This document shows, in pieces, positions 12,843 to 24,600 of a stretch of 64,000 nt of DNA. The notes beneath the pieces are model-generated. The model made no database searches. It saw only the letters and a list, made by a program, of their open reading frames with translations, and had not been told where the DNA came from. A program made the translations under genes and the position numbers. Position 1 is the stretch's first letter; each line of letters begins with the position of its first letter. The DNA is from Sipunculus nudus (taxonomy: Eukaryota; Annelida; Sipuncula; Golfingiida; Sipunculidae): NCBI GenBank assembly GCA_026874595.1, contig CM049314.1:65942800-66006799 (forward strand), given 5' to 3'.

Positions 12843-14018
12843 CTGCGTTTACACTAGGCCACGATTATGCCGATTCGATGCGGAACAAATATCGCAGTAG
12901 ATCTTCTTGATCGGGGAACCTTATGTTTAAATCTTGAACGTTTTAACGCTGTTTTACTTGTCATGCGCTTTAATATGATACGATACGTTTTGTTCCGATC
13001 CTGGCCAAGATCAACAACGATTGAATACCTGATCTCTAAACCCCAGCAGGATACGAAACGAAATCCTGACTTCTTGGCTTCTTATCGCAACGTTTATGTT
13101 GAGATCCGATACAACGTCCTACGATCTTGGCTTCGTATCGTATCGTATGTTTTCGAGCACGTTCAAAATTGTCGTATCGTAACTGGCATTCGTAATTCCG
13201 CCGCATGGGTGAAAGCCATAACAATAATCTCCTCCTCTTCCGTCCGGTTGATTCTCTTCATCGCCACCTAACAATTAGGCTACGAAGCGCATAAAGCCAA
13301 TTTTCTCCGATGTATAGTTTCATTAGCAGCCATGTTGCTGATCTGTATTTGAAGTAATTGTCCCGTCCCCTTTTTCACGACATTCGTAAAATGTACGTGG
13401 AAATGTGACACGGATCTTGGGTATTTTCGATATGACATTGCGATAGGAAATTACAAAATCATATCGTCTCCAAATTTCGTAACATGTAGGCCAGGCTTAA
13501 AACCATTCTATGAAGATCTGTTACGCCTCTATGACGATCGTATCGATTTTTTACGATCATCACGATTTGGATGTACATTCACATACATTGGCTTCTATTA
13601 CCTTTTGTTGCCGCCTATCAAGATATAGAAAGGGTGATTAAAAATAATTGGGACAAGATCGGTATGAAAAAAGAGGTAGATATTGCATTTAATCAGTTTG
13701 CAAAGTGACTCCACAAAGGAAACATAGATTTTATAGTACGCTGTATTATGATTAGTCCGCCACAATCCTACGCGTTCTTCCGCGTTCTTCTACGTTCTAA
13801 CACGATCTGTTGAGATGAGCACGCTTTACCTCGCATTACTCGCTGTGAAACGATTTTTAAAAATTGGCACGATCGTGGCAAAATTTAAGCAGGTTAATAG
13901 AAATCCCTCCCGATTACAAAGATTTTGATATACAATCTGTCACGCTCTATAAAATAAGATGCGATCTTAATAAAATTTTAAAAAAAATCGTGGTAATCGT
14001 GGTCCAGCGTAAACGCAG
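12843..14018. mobile_element. 1.18 kb DNA-transposon-like element with terminal inverted repeats
   Basis: The left end CTGCGTTTACACTAGGCCAC and the inverse of the right end, CTGCGTTTACGCTGGACCAC, match at 17 of 20 positions, and the match continues into ACGATTA..CGATT for about 32 bases. The interior is unusually rich in CGATC, ATCGTAT and ACGATC words, many near both ends, as in subterminal transposase-binding repeats. No transposase frame was found, so it is probably non-autonomous. No clear target-site duplication was seen and no superfamily is assigned. Confidence 0.72.
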
Positions 14019-17000
14019 CATTAGTGCTTTGGCCTGGCAAGGTGTCCTACCGCCCTCCCGCGAAGAGACCCCTGGCCAAAGATTTTACCACAAGGGTGCG
14101 CCCGCTCCACCCAGGAGCGAATGGATACTGGTCAATCATGGTCGGCAGGCAATTGTAGAACGGGAAAAAATCGAGCGCCATGTGGCTGCTTGGTTGTATG
14201 CTCCCCGGTTGGCTGGGAAAAGCCACAAGAATGAACAGGCCCGAAAGAGCAGAAAGACGAAGTATAAAGTCGGAGAGAGTTAGGCCACATATCACACTCT
14301 AAACCCCAACTTTTACCTTTTATATGACGGAAGCAATGGAAGCCTTAAACACAATGTATCTGTCTAAGTTGTTGACCTGTGATAAAGCAAGTTTTTTTTT
14401 CATTTCATAGATTCGTTCAACCTTTGGAGAATAAATGAGGTTCATATCAGACTCCTTGACTGAAGAGTAATTACAAAATTTAAAGTAGCGCCGAATGTTG
14501 GGACGCCTCGCAAATCTTTGAGAAGGACCAGACACCTTTATCTTTTACCTTTTCATCAAGTGAATTTCCCAAAGCGAATTCCCAGTCAAACATTGCACCC
14601 GGAGGTGATCGGTTGCGGTACTTCTCGACCTTTAACTACAAATATCGGTCCCATTATATGAGAAGTATCCAGCGGCGCAGAACTAAAAGTCTTCCAGATT
14701 TAATTCATTTAAAAATAATTTTCCAATATCCGGATTTCTTTGAAGGTACTTCTGAGTATCTGCTGGAAATGTAAAAATACAGCCTCTTCAGCCGCCCGTT
14801 AAGGCGTAAACCATTGATCAATAGCAGGAAAAAAAAAATCTGTAATACTCTGATCAGTTCTGTTTTATTTGAAGTATAATGCTGAAAGTGACAAACATCA
14901 TTATAAAATGGCGTACTTTTAAACTGGAGGTTTGTGTTCTTATCTACGTGTAGTTTTTTAAATGTCATCAAAAAAACAAACGCAATAATTGTTCATACTT
15001 TAATGATTTACACATAGCTAAAACCCCAAAAGTATAAAAGGAATGTGTGACAGGTGCCAATCGTTGCTCGTGATAAAAAAACAAAGCCTGTATAAAAAGT
15101 ATGATAATTTTTCTGGTCTATAGATAGATAAGATTTTTAAGTTAATTTTCTAGCAACTTACATTTGTATCGGATATGCATATTCTTTGGTATATAAATCA
15201 ATCCTATGATAAAAACTTCACAACAATAACAGTTACAAAAAAAGTGTTCGTCCGATATGAACCTCCTTCATGAGATTTCCTCGTCTTCTAAAGAGAAGGA
15301 TGTTCTGTTAGCTCTGGGTTCTGATTTTTTTTTGTTAGATCTGGGCACAGTTACATTTATGAATACTGCTAAGCTGAATAACCGTAACTTCAGTTAATTA
15401 TACTTCATATGAACCCCCGTTACCGCCTGTATATGTAATCGAGCTTGAACCCCTCTTCCGCAGCAGTAGACAGAAAATCGTATCCCTATAAAAAACAAAT
15501 TCTGCTCTCAAGTCATGAAACTACAGTTATGTCAATAGCTGCTTCGGCTGTCCATAATATCATAGAGGTATCGCTGTATATAATTTTTACATCAGACTGT
15601 CGTGGGGGATTAACACAAAATAATACATGCATGTCAATGTGCACACAGAAACATAAACCTCATCTCTGTGGAGGCCACTGTCATTCCTGACGACCGCATG
15701 ATTTAGCAATCGATCACACAATCTGTTGAAAACAATCTCGGTAATATTCGGTAAGATATTCAACAAACGGGCAGAAAGGTATACTTATAGACCGAATTAT
15801 AAGCAAATCTTTTGCTTACAAGGTGGGTCTTAAAGAAAGTGAATAAATAATAAAAAAATTTATTAATCCTCTAAATTTTAACGGCATTGGCTGCCACTCA
15901 GACATCTCGGTAATCTCCCTTATGTCAGAAAGGCAAAGTTATAAAAGAATATATGCACACATTTTCCTTGTGATTTCAAAGACCCTTGACACAAGGGTTT
16001 ACATCGGGCAAGCTGTTATATTTATCTACAATGGTAGCATTATGTTGCTTCCAATAACATTACACAGGCATACTGACCTGGTCGAAATATATGACCCTTA
16101 CAGCGTGTACTCTTTCATTCACTACTCAGGGCAATATACTAAAAGTTGCAAACCACTAAATAATACATAATCTGAAACCATATTCCCCATGGGAACATAC
16201 CATATTACTTTAAACAACGTTTTATTACTAATTCTTCCAGGAAATGTCCCATATAGTGCAGTTACACATCGTTTTCTAGTACCGAACGGCAAATCTTCAA
16301 CAGTATTATGTAGCCAGGATACCAAACTATGTCTCTTACTATTCTATGCAGGCTAATATATATAACTTTATTACTTTTTGAGATTATTTATTCAGTAACG
16401 TTATATCTATACTTGCTAAACCTTATATTGCTGGCTTAACCATGGCAAATAAAAAAGACTAGATAAATAAAAAAACACTCTTGGCGTAAAAGTCGGATTG
16501 TGACGAACTTTGAAGTTGTTTTTCTCTCCATTTTTACATTGAACCTTCTTTTTCGCCAACTCCAGAGCCAAGGATGTTATTACCCTCGCCCCGAATATTA
16601 AGGTATTGCTATAGTCTATCTGTAAGTGTGTCATGACTGAATATTAAAAAAAGCTTCCTCTTAATTTTTTCAAAGGATCAAAAGGTGTGTTGAAAACAAA
16701 ATATGCAGTGCTTCAAAAGTTATGAAGGTCAAAATAATCCTTAAATAATGCAGGTTTGATGACGACTTACAACGATGACAATGACAGCTGATGGGACCGA
16801 AAAAATGTCTTGTCCTTGGTGGGGGCATAATAAAAACGCCATATTTCAGGAGACTCGATAAAACCAGAGATGAGAAACAGACACCTACCTGCAATTTGGC
16901 AGTCTTAAAAATATAAGGGGGAATATGCATGAAAAATAAATTACAGGTGGCGCCACCAGTTTTAAGGCTTTGATAAAACTAGTCATGATCAATAAACATA

Positions 17001-17654
17001 TGAGGTTTCATGACACTAGATGGAACCGTAGATGAAAAAACTGTCACCTTGCAATGATTTGACAGTCTATAAATATACTAAAAAATACATGAAAAAAAAA
17101 AAAACAAAAAAAAAGAATACAGGTGTCTTCTGTACAAGAAAAAAAAATCAAAGATTTCCAGGCATCCTGATTTTAGAACAATCCATCCAGCTTACCTTGA
17201 GATACCTGGCAATGTGTATGTAATTAACTTTATTTCTGGAGTGCTATACTGCAAAATATTTTAAACGTTTTGTTGAAATATTGGATTTAAACAGCAGCGG
17301 GACTTGAACAAATGCTAACTGATTTGGCTTATATGAAGAAAATAATGGTAAAAACCACCGGATAGAGAGTATATTGCTGCTAAAAATAAAACTTTTTATG
17401 TTGAATAAATATTGATACACTAATGCAGAAATCGATCGACTAATCATTTTGAATACCAAGAGACATTTTAAAATGGATAACTGCTGAAATGAAAATTACA
17501 AAAAGAGAACAAATAAATAAAACTTCTGAAGTGTATAATATTACCTAAACAAATTTGGTACATAGTCAGAAACTTTTACAGCTACAGAGACAAGCTAGTG
17601 CCATATTAACTCATCTGATTTATTCAAATATTTTCAGGGACTGCTGTATAAACC
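14019..17654. other. No supported gene
   Basis: 14024-14283 is locally G+C-rich and open on the plus strand for 87 codons (ending KSRKTKYKVGES), but no splice sites or family are evident. A-runs near 17090-17150. Remainder featureless. Confidence 0.4.
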
Positions 17655-18075
17655 TACAAACACCCGCTTCAGTGGCTCAGGGGTAGAGCGCAGGACTCAA
17701 AGCCGGGGGATCGTGAGTTCAAATCTCAGCCGAGGCGGTGAGATTTTCACGGTCGGTCCCAACCCAGGGTGAGCGCTCTGCGGGGTTAACGGGAAGGCTG
17801 TGCCCTACAGCCGTGTATCACTCATAAACGAGTATTCTTTGGGGGTTCCTCGGTGTTATAACCCAAAAGTGGGAAAGATTACACACCCAGGACCCGCAGG
17901 TGCGGTAGACACCGGGCCTGGGTGACACCAGGATACATACATAATATGATAGGAAACGAGTTCTACCGCCCTGTCGCGCAGTCCAAAACCAAAATGGAAC
18001 TCTGCAGATGTATATACTAAGATTAAGTATTAGATAAGAGAACGTAAAAAAAATGGAGGTGGTTACCTCCACCAC
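17655..18075 (+). mobile_element. tRNA-derived SINE, best-preserved copy
   Basis: The tRNA-like head at 17664-17740 has an A box (GTGGCTCAGGGGTAGAGC) and a B box (GTGAGTTCAAATC). The body includes GAGCGCTCTGCGGGGTTAA, GGGGGTTCCTCGGTGTTATA and ACACCCAGGACCCGCAGG. The 3' tail has GCAGTCCAAAAC, CTGCAGATGTATATACT and ATGGAGGTGGTTACCTCC. Lack of tRNA cloverleaf completeness and the long body make this a SINE rather than a tRNA gene. Five other copies lie in the window. Confidence 0.88.
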
Positions 18076-18179
18076 AAAAAAATGAAACAAATATATAAAG
18101 CTACAAACAGCACAGAAATAACCGAAAATAGGATAGAAAAAGTGTAGGAGATCATGATGTATGCTGTTAAATGTGTATA

Positions 18180-18560
18180 AGAGACCGATCGGCAGATTTA
18201 AATTGTGAAATAACCGAACAAGAGGTGAACAATGCAATAAACGAAATGCCTGAGGGAAATCCCCATAATATGATTGCATACCCTTTCCTAAGGCACAAAG
18301 TTAGATGTGCCTTTCGAGAGCCTTCTCAGCTGTGGCACCAAGGTTGTGGAATGAACTTCCGCACTCAATCAGAGCTTCACCATCTTTAGCTTCTTTTAAA
18401 AGAAATCTTAAAAGTTACCTTTTTATATTAGCTTTTGGTAGTTCTTAGAAATATGGGATTTGAAGGGATCTTGTAATATATATATATATTAGTATAATTA
18501 TGCTCTTAGTAATGGTTCAATCAACTTTCGCTCTTAGTCTTGTAAACCGCTTTTGATACC
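18180..18560 (+). pseudogene. Non-LTR retrotransposon (LINE) 3' remnant
   Basis: 18190-18260 encodes NCEITEQEVNNAINEMP, a typical sequence ahead of the reverse transcriptase in LINEs. In another frame 18314-18449 reads RAFSAVAPRLWNELPHSIRA and continues LASFKRNLKSYLFILAFG, the usual C terminus of LINE ORF2, ending TAG. The whole reverse transcriptase between them is missing, so it is an internally deleted copy. The 3' UTR includes GTAAACCGCTTTTGAT. Confidence 0.82.
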
Positions 18561-19060
18561 TGTTATGTTGAATTATATATATTTATGAATCAAACATATT
18601 AAATATATTACATATTATTGTAGAACACTGTAAACACACGCGTACTGTATTAATTGCACATGTAATTGTACTGCACGATAAAATATTAAGAGAGGATCAC
18701 GCAATTTTAATAGAGAAGAACCAAGCTAGACATCCATAGGGTTATAATATGGTTGATAACGCTTTTACTTTGTGGGGAATTGCTAAAAAAATATAAGTAA
18801 ACGAAAAGGACGGCTTTATTGCTTTTTAGTTGATTTTTCAACATCTTTCGGCTCATTGTTTACTGTTTTGTGGAAAAAAATACAATTTAGAATTCACATA
18901 ATTATGTTGCTGGTAATAAGAAAAACGTGTTTCAGCCTTAAAGCTAAGTAGGCGTTAATATCGGACTGGTTAGCCTAATTGTGTGGTCACCCGAGATATA
19001 CGGGAAAACCTACTGTCACGGCAATCTATCTTGTATCTATATTGTGGTAAAAAGCAAATA
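18561..19060. other. No gene seen
   Basis: A+T-rich sequence without recognisable features. Confidence 0.5.
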
Positions 19061-19376
19061 ATCTTAACATTAAGTAGCCGTGACAAACACGACTCAGTTA
19101 GGGCCCCCTACTGAGTCGTGACACAAGCCAAATTGAGGACCACCCTGCAAGACCAGGCCACGCTTTATAACAGTATCTCCGTAAACAGTCAGCAAGCAGA
19201 CCGCAGGCAGAAATCTTAATCTTAACATTAAGTAGCCGTGACAAACACGACTCAGTTAGGGCCCCCTACTGAGTCGTGACATAAGCCAAATTGAGGACCA
19301 CCCTGCAAGACCAGGCCACGCTTTATAACAGTATCTCCGTAAACAGTCAGCAAGCAGACCGCAGGCAGAAATCTCC
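19061..19376. repeat. 158-bp direct tandem duplication, almost identical
   Basis: 19061-19218 is repeated at 19219-19376; I see one difference (GTGACACAAG versus GTGACATAAG). Each unit carries an 11-bp inverted repeat CACGACTCAGT/ACTGAGTCGTG around an 11-base spacer. Near identity implies a recent duplication. Confidence 0.95.
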
Positions 19377-21150
19377 CCATACATGCAGAACAATATACGA
19401 ATATATTGGGTTATTACGGAATATTTTACACACATGGTAGGTGTCGTTGGAGAGAAACTTATTAAACGGTCTACTGGGTTTATTTGAAGTGACACGATAC
19501 TTGTAAGCAATGAGGCGTTGTCAATAATGACGAAAATATTTGCATCCTCATGGGGCCTTATAATGCGATCCTCAGAGTAAGATGTCCAGGCACTCTGGCA
19601 GCCCAGTGATCTGGCCATAATGTAAGAGCGCCGATCTGGTGCTAGACATTAACGTACGAGTAATGAGTTTAAAGAAAAATATACGTGTGAACTCATAAAC
19701 TAAAAGGAATACATATCTCTGAGGCCATGAGCCCTATCCTGTGTTGCAGACAAGTTGGCTATAGTCAAGTGACTCGTGCGAGCCATGCTTATATTCATGC
19801 GGTCAGAATTGCAACAAACACGCAGGGGAATTTACCGATATGCTGAGTTAAAACATTTTTTTTCTCTCACATAGTAGGTGTTGTTTGTAATTATAAAAAT
19901 GAAGTTAACCATTGGTCTGGTTTTTGTCAAAACAAAAATATTTGCATCTCCATCGAAAGTTATTGTGCGGTCCTCGATACAAGATGAAAAGGCACTCTGA
20001 CGCTGGAGGGAGACTCTCTAATGTCATCATAAAGCTTGTGTACAATCTACAGATGGGTTAATTAATGAACTGGGTAACTGTAAAACGCAATCGGGCATGG
20101 TTGTGTATTGACCCCGATACTATTCAATTAATTACATTATTAGTTGTATGAGATTATTAAAAGAACTAATAATAGTGGGATATATTTGAAAGAAAATGCA
20201 CCCGAGATTTGAATATTAATGCAGGCTGATGATATTGTCTATTTTTTGCGGAAACACCTGCATAAATTTGCATAAATTAATAATATATTGGATATATGGA
20301 CAAAATGGCAGTGCAAATTAATTTCAATAACTGACATATTATTAAAATATAGAAATTGTAATATTCTGAAAGATAACTTAGAAATGGACATTCGAAGGTA
20401 AAATACCAGTATTTTACTTTCCAATAGAGATAGAAATTGCCAGCCATTAAGAGAGGCTTAACTAGGACTGAAAGATGGTGTAAATACTTTGTGACTAAAG
20501 CTACGAGACACATCAGGGATAAAAATCACATCTTGTTTGATTGTCCAACCCATGAATTTAAATGGATATAAAATAATAATATACAGAAAAGCATATAATT
20601 TTATAAATTTACTAAGTATTTTCAGCATACATTTGGAGCATGTAGCAAATAAGAAATATTCAGATACAATTATCTGGACCATATGTAAGTGTATTAGCAG
20701 GGGAAAAATAGCATTGGTAATTTAAGCGATAGTGGAGTTATGATGGCATTTACGTTTTGATACCTCCGATTTTGTTAATGTCGACTTCATTTTATACATT
20801 AATCCTGCTACTTTTTAATATTTTAAAAATCCTATATCGGTCCTCTTGGTCATGCAGAGAAGGCTTCTCTTACAATCTCTACAAAAAGGTTTTGAAATCC
20901 AAAATAATGGCATTTTCCTGTTGAGGGCTCCTGAGACAATAACTGTTACGGTGCTGGTCATGAAACATATCTCTCTGTGCACTTACCAGAATTGGCCTTG
21001 AGACGAGAGTCGGAGAGGACCAGGGTACCTCGGGGAAACGTTTTTGCGTACCTCTGACACGCAGAACCCAGGGTGTGTCGGGGAATGATAAACCCGGTAA
21101 ATAGAGGCGTGAGACGCTGAAGACGAAATAGACTGCAACAGTCCTGTAAA
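19377..21150. other. No gene seen
   Basis: A+T-rich; no convincing coding sequence or repeat. Confidence 0.45.
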
Positions 21151-21344
21151 TATCAGAAGCGGATGCCGGGGGGGGGGGGGGGGGGGCTCGGACCCTGTTT
21201 TTCAGCCGCCGCACCCTTCTATAAAGGATACAGACCAATATTTGGACTCCCCTATAATGGACCTTTGGATCTTTTCTTTATATAATTTTATTATTAGTCT
21301 TTATGGATTGGACCCCTACTTTAATTAATCTTGCATCCGCCCCT
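21151..21344. mobile_element. MITE-like element, second copy of the 36618 type
   Basis: The left end CAGAAGCGGATGCCGGGG and the inverse of the right end, CAGGGGCGGATGCAAG, form imperfect terminal inverted repeats like those at 36618-36837. Inside is a long G-run and GGACCC-type sequence. No coding capacity. Ends are approximate. Confidence 0.62.
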
Positions 21345-21406
21345 GCATATATGTAGTTGATTCCTATGTGTGTGTTTATAGGTATCGATGAATGCAAGTA
21401 TGTATG

Positions 21407-21407
<1 letters not shown>

Positions 21408-21463
<56 letters not shown>
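21408..21463. repeat. (TA)n microsatellite at the left edge of the Gypsy element
   Basis: TATG repeats pass into about 50 bases of TA alternation, directly adjoining the truncated reverse transcriptase/RNase H region. Confidence 0.97.
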
Positions 21464-21851
21464 CAAATTAGTCAAAGGTTCAGCTACAGCAGAAATATTT
21501 GGACAAAATTTCCTGTAGTATCCAACCATACCAAGAAAACGCATTGTTTGCTTTTTGTTTTCTGGTCTAGGAAATGCAGAAATAGCACTTACCTTAGCAT
21601 CAACAAGTTTTAATTGATTTTGCCCTACAATTTGACCCAAAAATGTTACTTGTGCATGAAAAAAACTCAAATTTTACTAAGTTGACTTTCTTCACTGAAT
21701 CTATCGAGAAGGTCGCGAAGAATTTGCAGATGTTTCTCCCAGGTGTCGCTATACACGATAAGGTTATCAATATATGCGTCGCAGCCCTGAATGTCCTTGA
21801 CAACCATATGGATGAGGCGCTGGGACGTGGCTGACGAGTTCTTCTTGTTTT
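21464..21851 (-). pseudogene. Gypsy pol, reverse transcriptase C-terminal part
   Basis: Picks up at KNSSATSQRLIHM, continues into CDAYIDNLIVYSDTW (the catalytic Y-x-D-D box reads YIDN here), has a stop near 21672, and then VTFLGQIVGQNQLKLVDAKV and MRFLGMVGYYRKF in another frame. It ends in a (TA)n array. Confidence 0.85.
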
Positions 21852-22516
21852 TGTTACATTTTATGTTTAATCCGTACTGGTTGAACTCTCGTTGTCATGT
21901 GAGCCTTGGGTTTTCACGCCTGGTCGTGGGTCACATGATGAGCCTGGTCTCTGTAGAGACACACGGCTATGTCTTTCTAGATAATTCCTGAAACGCGTGT
22001 TGTGCAAGAACTTATATAGACTGTTCGAGAAGTGGAAAATTCCCGGCTTGGGGTGAGAAGGTTTATAAAGGGGCTGTTTTTTAGAACCATAGGACAGACA
22101 GCAGAGCAGACACCAGCGGACGCAGAAGCGTGTGTCAGATTCTAAGACCTTATCCGACTAATGCGGCATTTATACATTTTCTGGACTGTCATTCTCCGAG
22201 AGTTTACATTTAAAGGACTTATCGTGGTGACTGTATTGGTATTCAGGTACTGTACCATTATCTTTCTCTGTGATTGCATTGACTTGTTGCTATAACGCTG
22301 CTTTACTGTATAATTGTATTGATTTAGTATATTGTATTGTTAGGGTTGTTTTAGGAATAAATTATAGTTATTTGTTAACAAAAAAACACCGACTTCTTTA
22401 TTCATTCTCCTTGACATTTCCCGCTGCCTAGTGTTACGGAATCTGATTGTTTTTCTCCGTTACAGAATTTGTGTTCATCACGCATACGTGATCTGTTTAT
22501 ATTAGGTTCCGTAACA
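21852..22516 (+). repeat. Inverted LTR of the same family inside the reverse transcriptase
   Basis: Plus-strand LTR: starts near TGTTACATTTTATG and ends GGTTCCGTAACA. It shares TTTAATCCGTACTGGTTGAA, TATAAAGGGGCTG, GGAATAAATTATAG and the terminal part with the 5' LTR, but in the opposite orientation. It lacks about 65 bp near its 5' end relative to that LTR. It splits the reverse transcriptase, with loss of about 100 codons. Confidence 0.85.
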
Positions 22517-22810
22517 ACTGTTACTAGGTTCAATACAATCATTGTCCAGCAAATATTGAATCTCATCCTGTAGATACTTTTGCCTTTTAGGATTCAGTCT
22601 ATAAGGATGCTGCCTAATCGCGCTTGCCTCGCCAACGTCGACGTCATGGCACAATATGTTAATTCGCGTTGGAATGTCACTAAACAAATATTCATAATTC
22701 CGCAGCAGGTCCTTGAGGTCTTGTTGTTGTTGTGCGGTAAGGCGTGACAATTTTTGCATCCAGGTTGTTAAGCACGTCTGAGTTTTTAAATGGTACTGTA
22801 CCACACTGAA
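22517..22810 (-). pseudogene. Gypsy pol, reverse transcriptase N-terminal part
   Basis: Minus-strand frame includes IRQHPYRLNPKRQKYLQDEI and CIEPSNS, the conserved entry to the Ty3/Gypsy reverse transcriptase fingers. It is cut off at the LTR boundary right after EPSNS. Confidence 0.85.
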
Positions 22811-23179
22811 TGTCTTCATCACACTTACAATCAGTATCTACTTTAACTGGGTCAGGGTAAGTTTTTACACAATTTACAGCAGTAACATTATGTACAACAT
22901 CTGATGTGCTATTTCTGTCATAATATGGTTTCAAAGCAAGAGTCATAAAAGGACTTAGCCTTATTTAAAGGATACTCCTCGCAGGAGTCTTAAAAGGACC
23001 TAGCCTTATTTAATTCCTCGCAGGAATCAACTGAGGTTTTTACCCCGCAAGCTACGGATTCTTCTTTGGATTGAGACGGCACTTGGGCCTCCGTAGCATC
23101 AAACTCCTCATTAGAGTCAATAAAGAAGTTGTACCCCTTATTTATATGTAAAGAGCCTGGCTCTTGTACTATGCTATGC

Positions 23180-24434
23180 ATTGATTTTGAAACAAAAAAA
23201 AAGATGGTTTGCTATTTGGTTTATTCGCAAGTTTCCAGCAGTCAGATTTTAGATGACCTTCCTTTTTGCAGTAATTACACATTTTCTTTGAAAATGACTG
23301 GCCTTGACTGGATTAAGACAGTGGACGTGGACTGAAGTGTAGCAATGGACTTTGCTGAACTATCAGAACTACTAGTACTGGGTGACTGCGCTTTAAACTT
23401 CTTTTGACCATACTGATTTACATTCTTGTTTGTGAATGACTGGTTTGATTTGCTAGAAAAGGACATTTTGTGTGTTAATGAATAATCATCAGCTAATTTA
23501 GCGGCAATGTCAAGTGTTTAGGACTTTTCTCATCCAGAAAAGTTTAACATCTGCGTTAATGCAGCGCTTAAATCCTTCAAGCAAAATCAACTGGCGCAAA
23601 TTGACATAATCTTTCATTACATTTTTAGAACTACACCAGCGATCAAACAACTGCACTTTTGTCCTAGCAAATTCGATGTAGGTCTGTTCTTTGCTCTTTT
23701 CCCAATTTCTGAATTTCTGGCGGTAAGGCTCCGGAACTAACTCCTAACCTTTCAGGATTAACCGTTTTACCAGGTCATAGTCAACAGCAGCTTCTACTGA
23801 AAGCTCTGTATAAATTTCTCGGGTCATGCCAGTCAATACACTTTGTAACAATATAGTCCAATTTTCCTTAGGCCATTTACAATTTTCAGCTACTTTCTCA
23901 AAGTGTAAGAAATATTCATCAACCTCTTTTTCTTGAAAAGGTGGGACAAGTCTAATGTGTTTAGTAACATCAGAACTGTGAGTTGGGGCAGCATTTAGAC
24001 TATGTTCTAGTGTAAGTCTTTCTAACTCCGGTCGTTTTAACTCAATTTCTTTTTCCTTTTCTAGTCTGTCTATTTCTATTTCTTTTTCTAGTCTTTCTCT
24101 TTCTAACCTTTCATGTTCTTCCCTCTCTTCTCTCTGTTTTTCTTTTTCTAAGTCTAACTGTTTTAATGCTAGCTCATGTTGCATTTCCAACTTTTTTTAA
24201 TTCTAATTGCATAGCAAGGCTGTCATTTCCTGATGTTTCCACTTCGCTCTCTTCAATTGAACCTTTGCTAACTAGATCTTGCACGATTTTAGCTATGATA
24301 TCAGGCTTTCTCAAAGCTTTTTTCACACCTAGCCCTAAGTGTTGTCCCAAACGCAACAACTGTTCTTTTGTCAACTGTTCAAGTTGATCAGGGTCGGGAT
24401 CGTCAACAAATGTGTCAGGTTTGAAATCTGCCAT
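23180..24434 (-). pseudogene. Gypsy gag remnant
   Basis: ATG at 24434 opens a Gag N-terminal domain. A frameshift at an A7 run (minus strand, near 24195) leads into a Glu/Lys/Arg-rich coiled coil (about 24185-24010) and then a capsid region with RLVPPFQEKEVDEYFLHFEK. Further frame breaks occur near 23745 and 23500. A CX2CX4HX4C zinc knuckle lies at 23279-23238. Gag packages element RNA; this copy cannot make an intact protein. Confidence 0.85.
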
Positions 24435-24600
24435 GTTAATATGTCAAAACAATAAAAAAAACACTGAGATAAATCCTGTAAACAAAGTACTGTAAGCAAT
24501 ATGTAATCTTGTAAACAATGTATGATAAAACAATGAATCCAGGTCAAGGCCTAATAAGTGTTCAAAACTATTAAGCATCCCAGACGAGCCCACAATTTTA

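Noticed and set aside
14024-14283. G+C-rich open frame of 87 codons with a basic C terminus
   Set aside because: Follows directly on the TIR element; no start, splice sites or family. The opposite strand is also open, which argues for composition rather than coding.
17664-17740. tRNA gene
   Set aside because: A and B boxes are present, but the sequence continues into a body shared with five other loci, so it is a SINE head.
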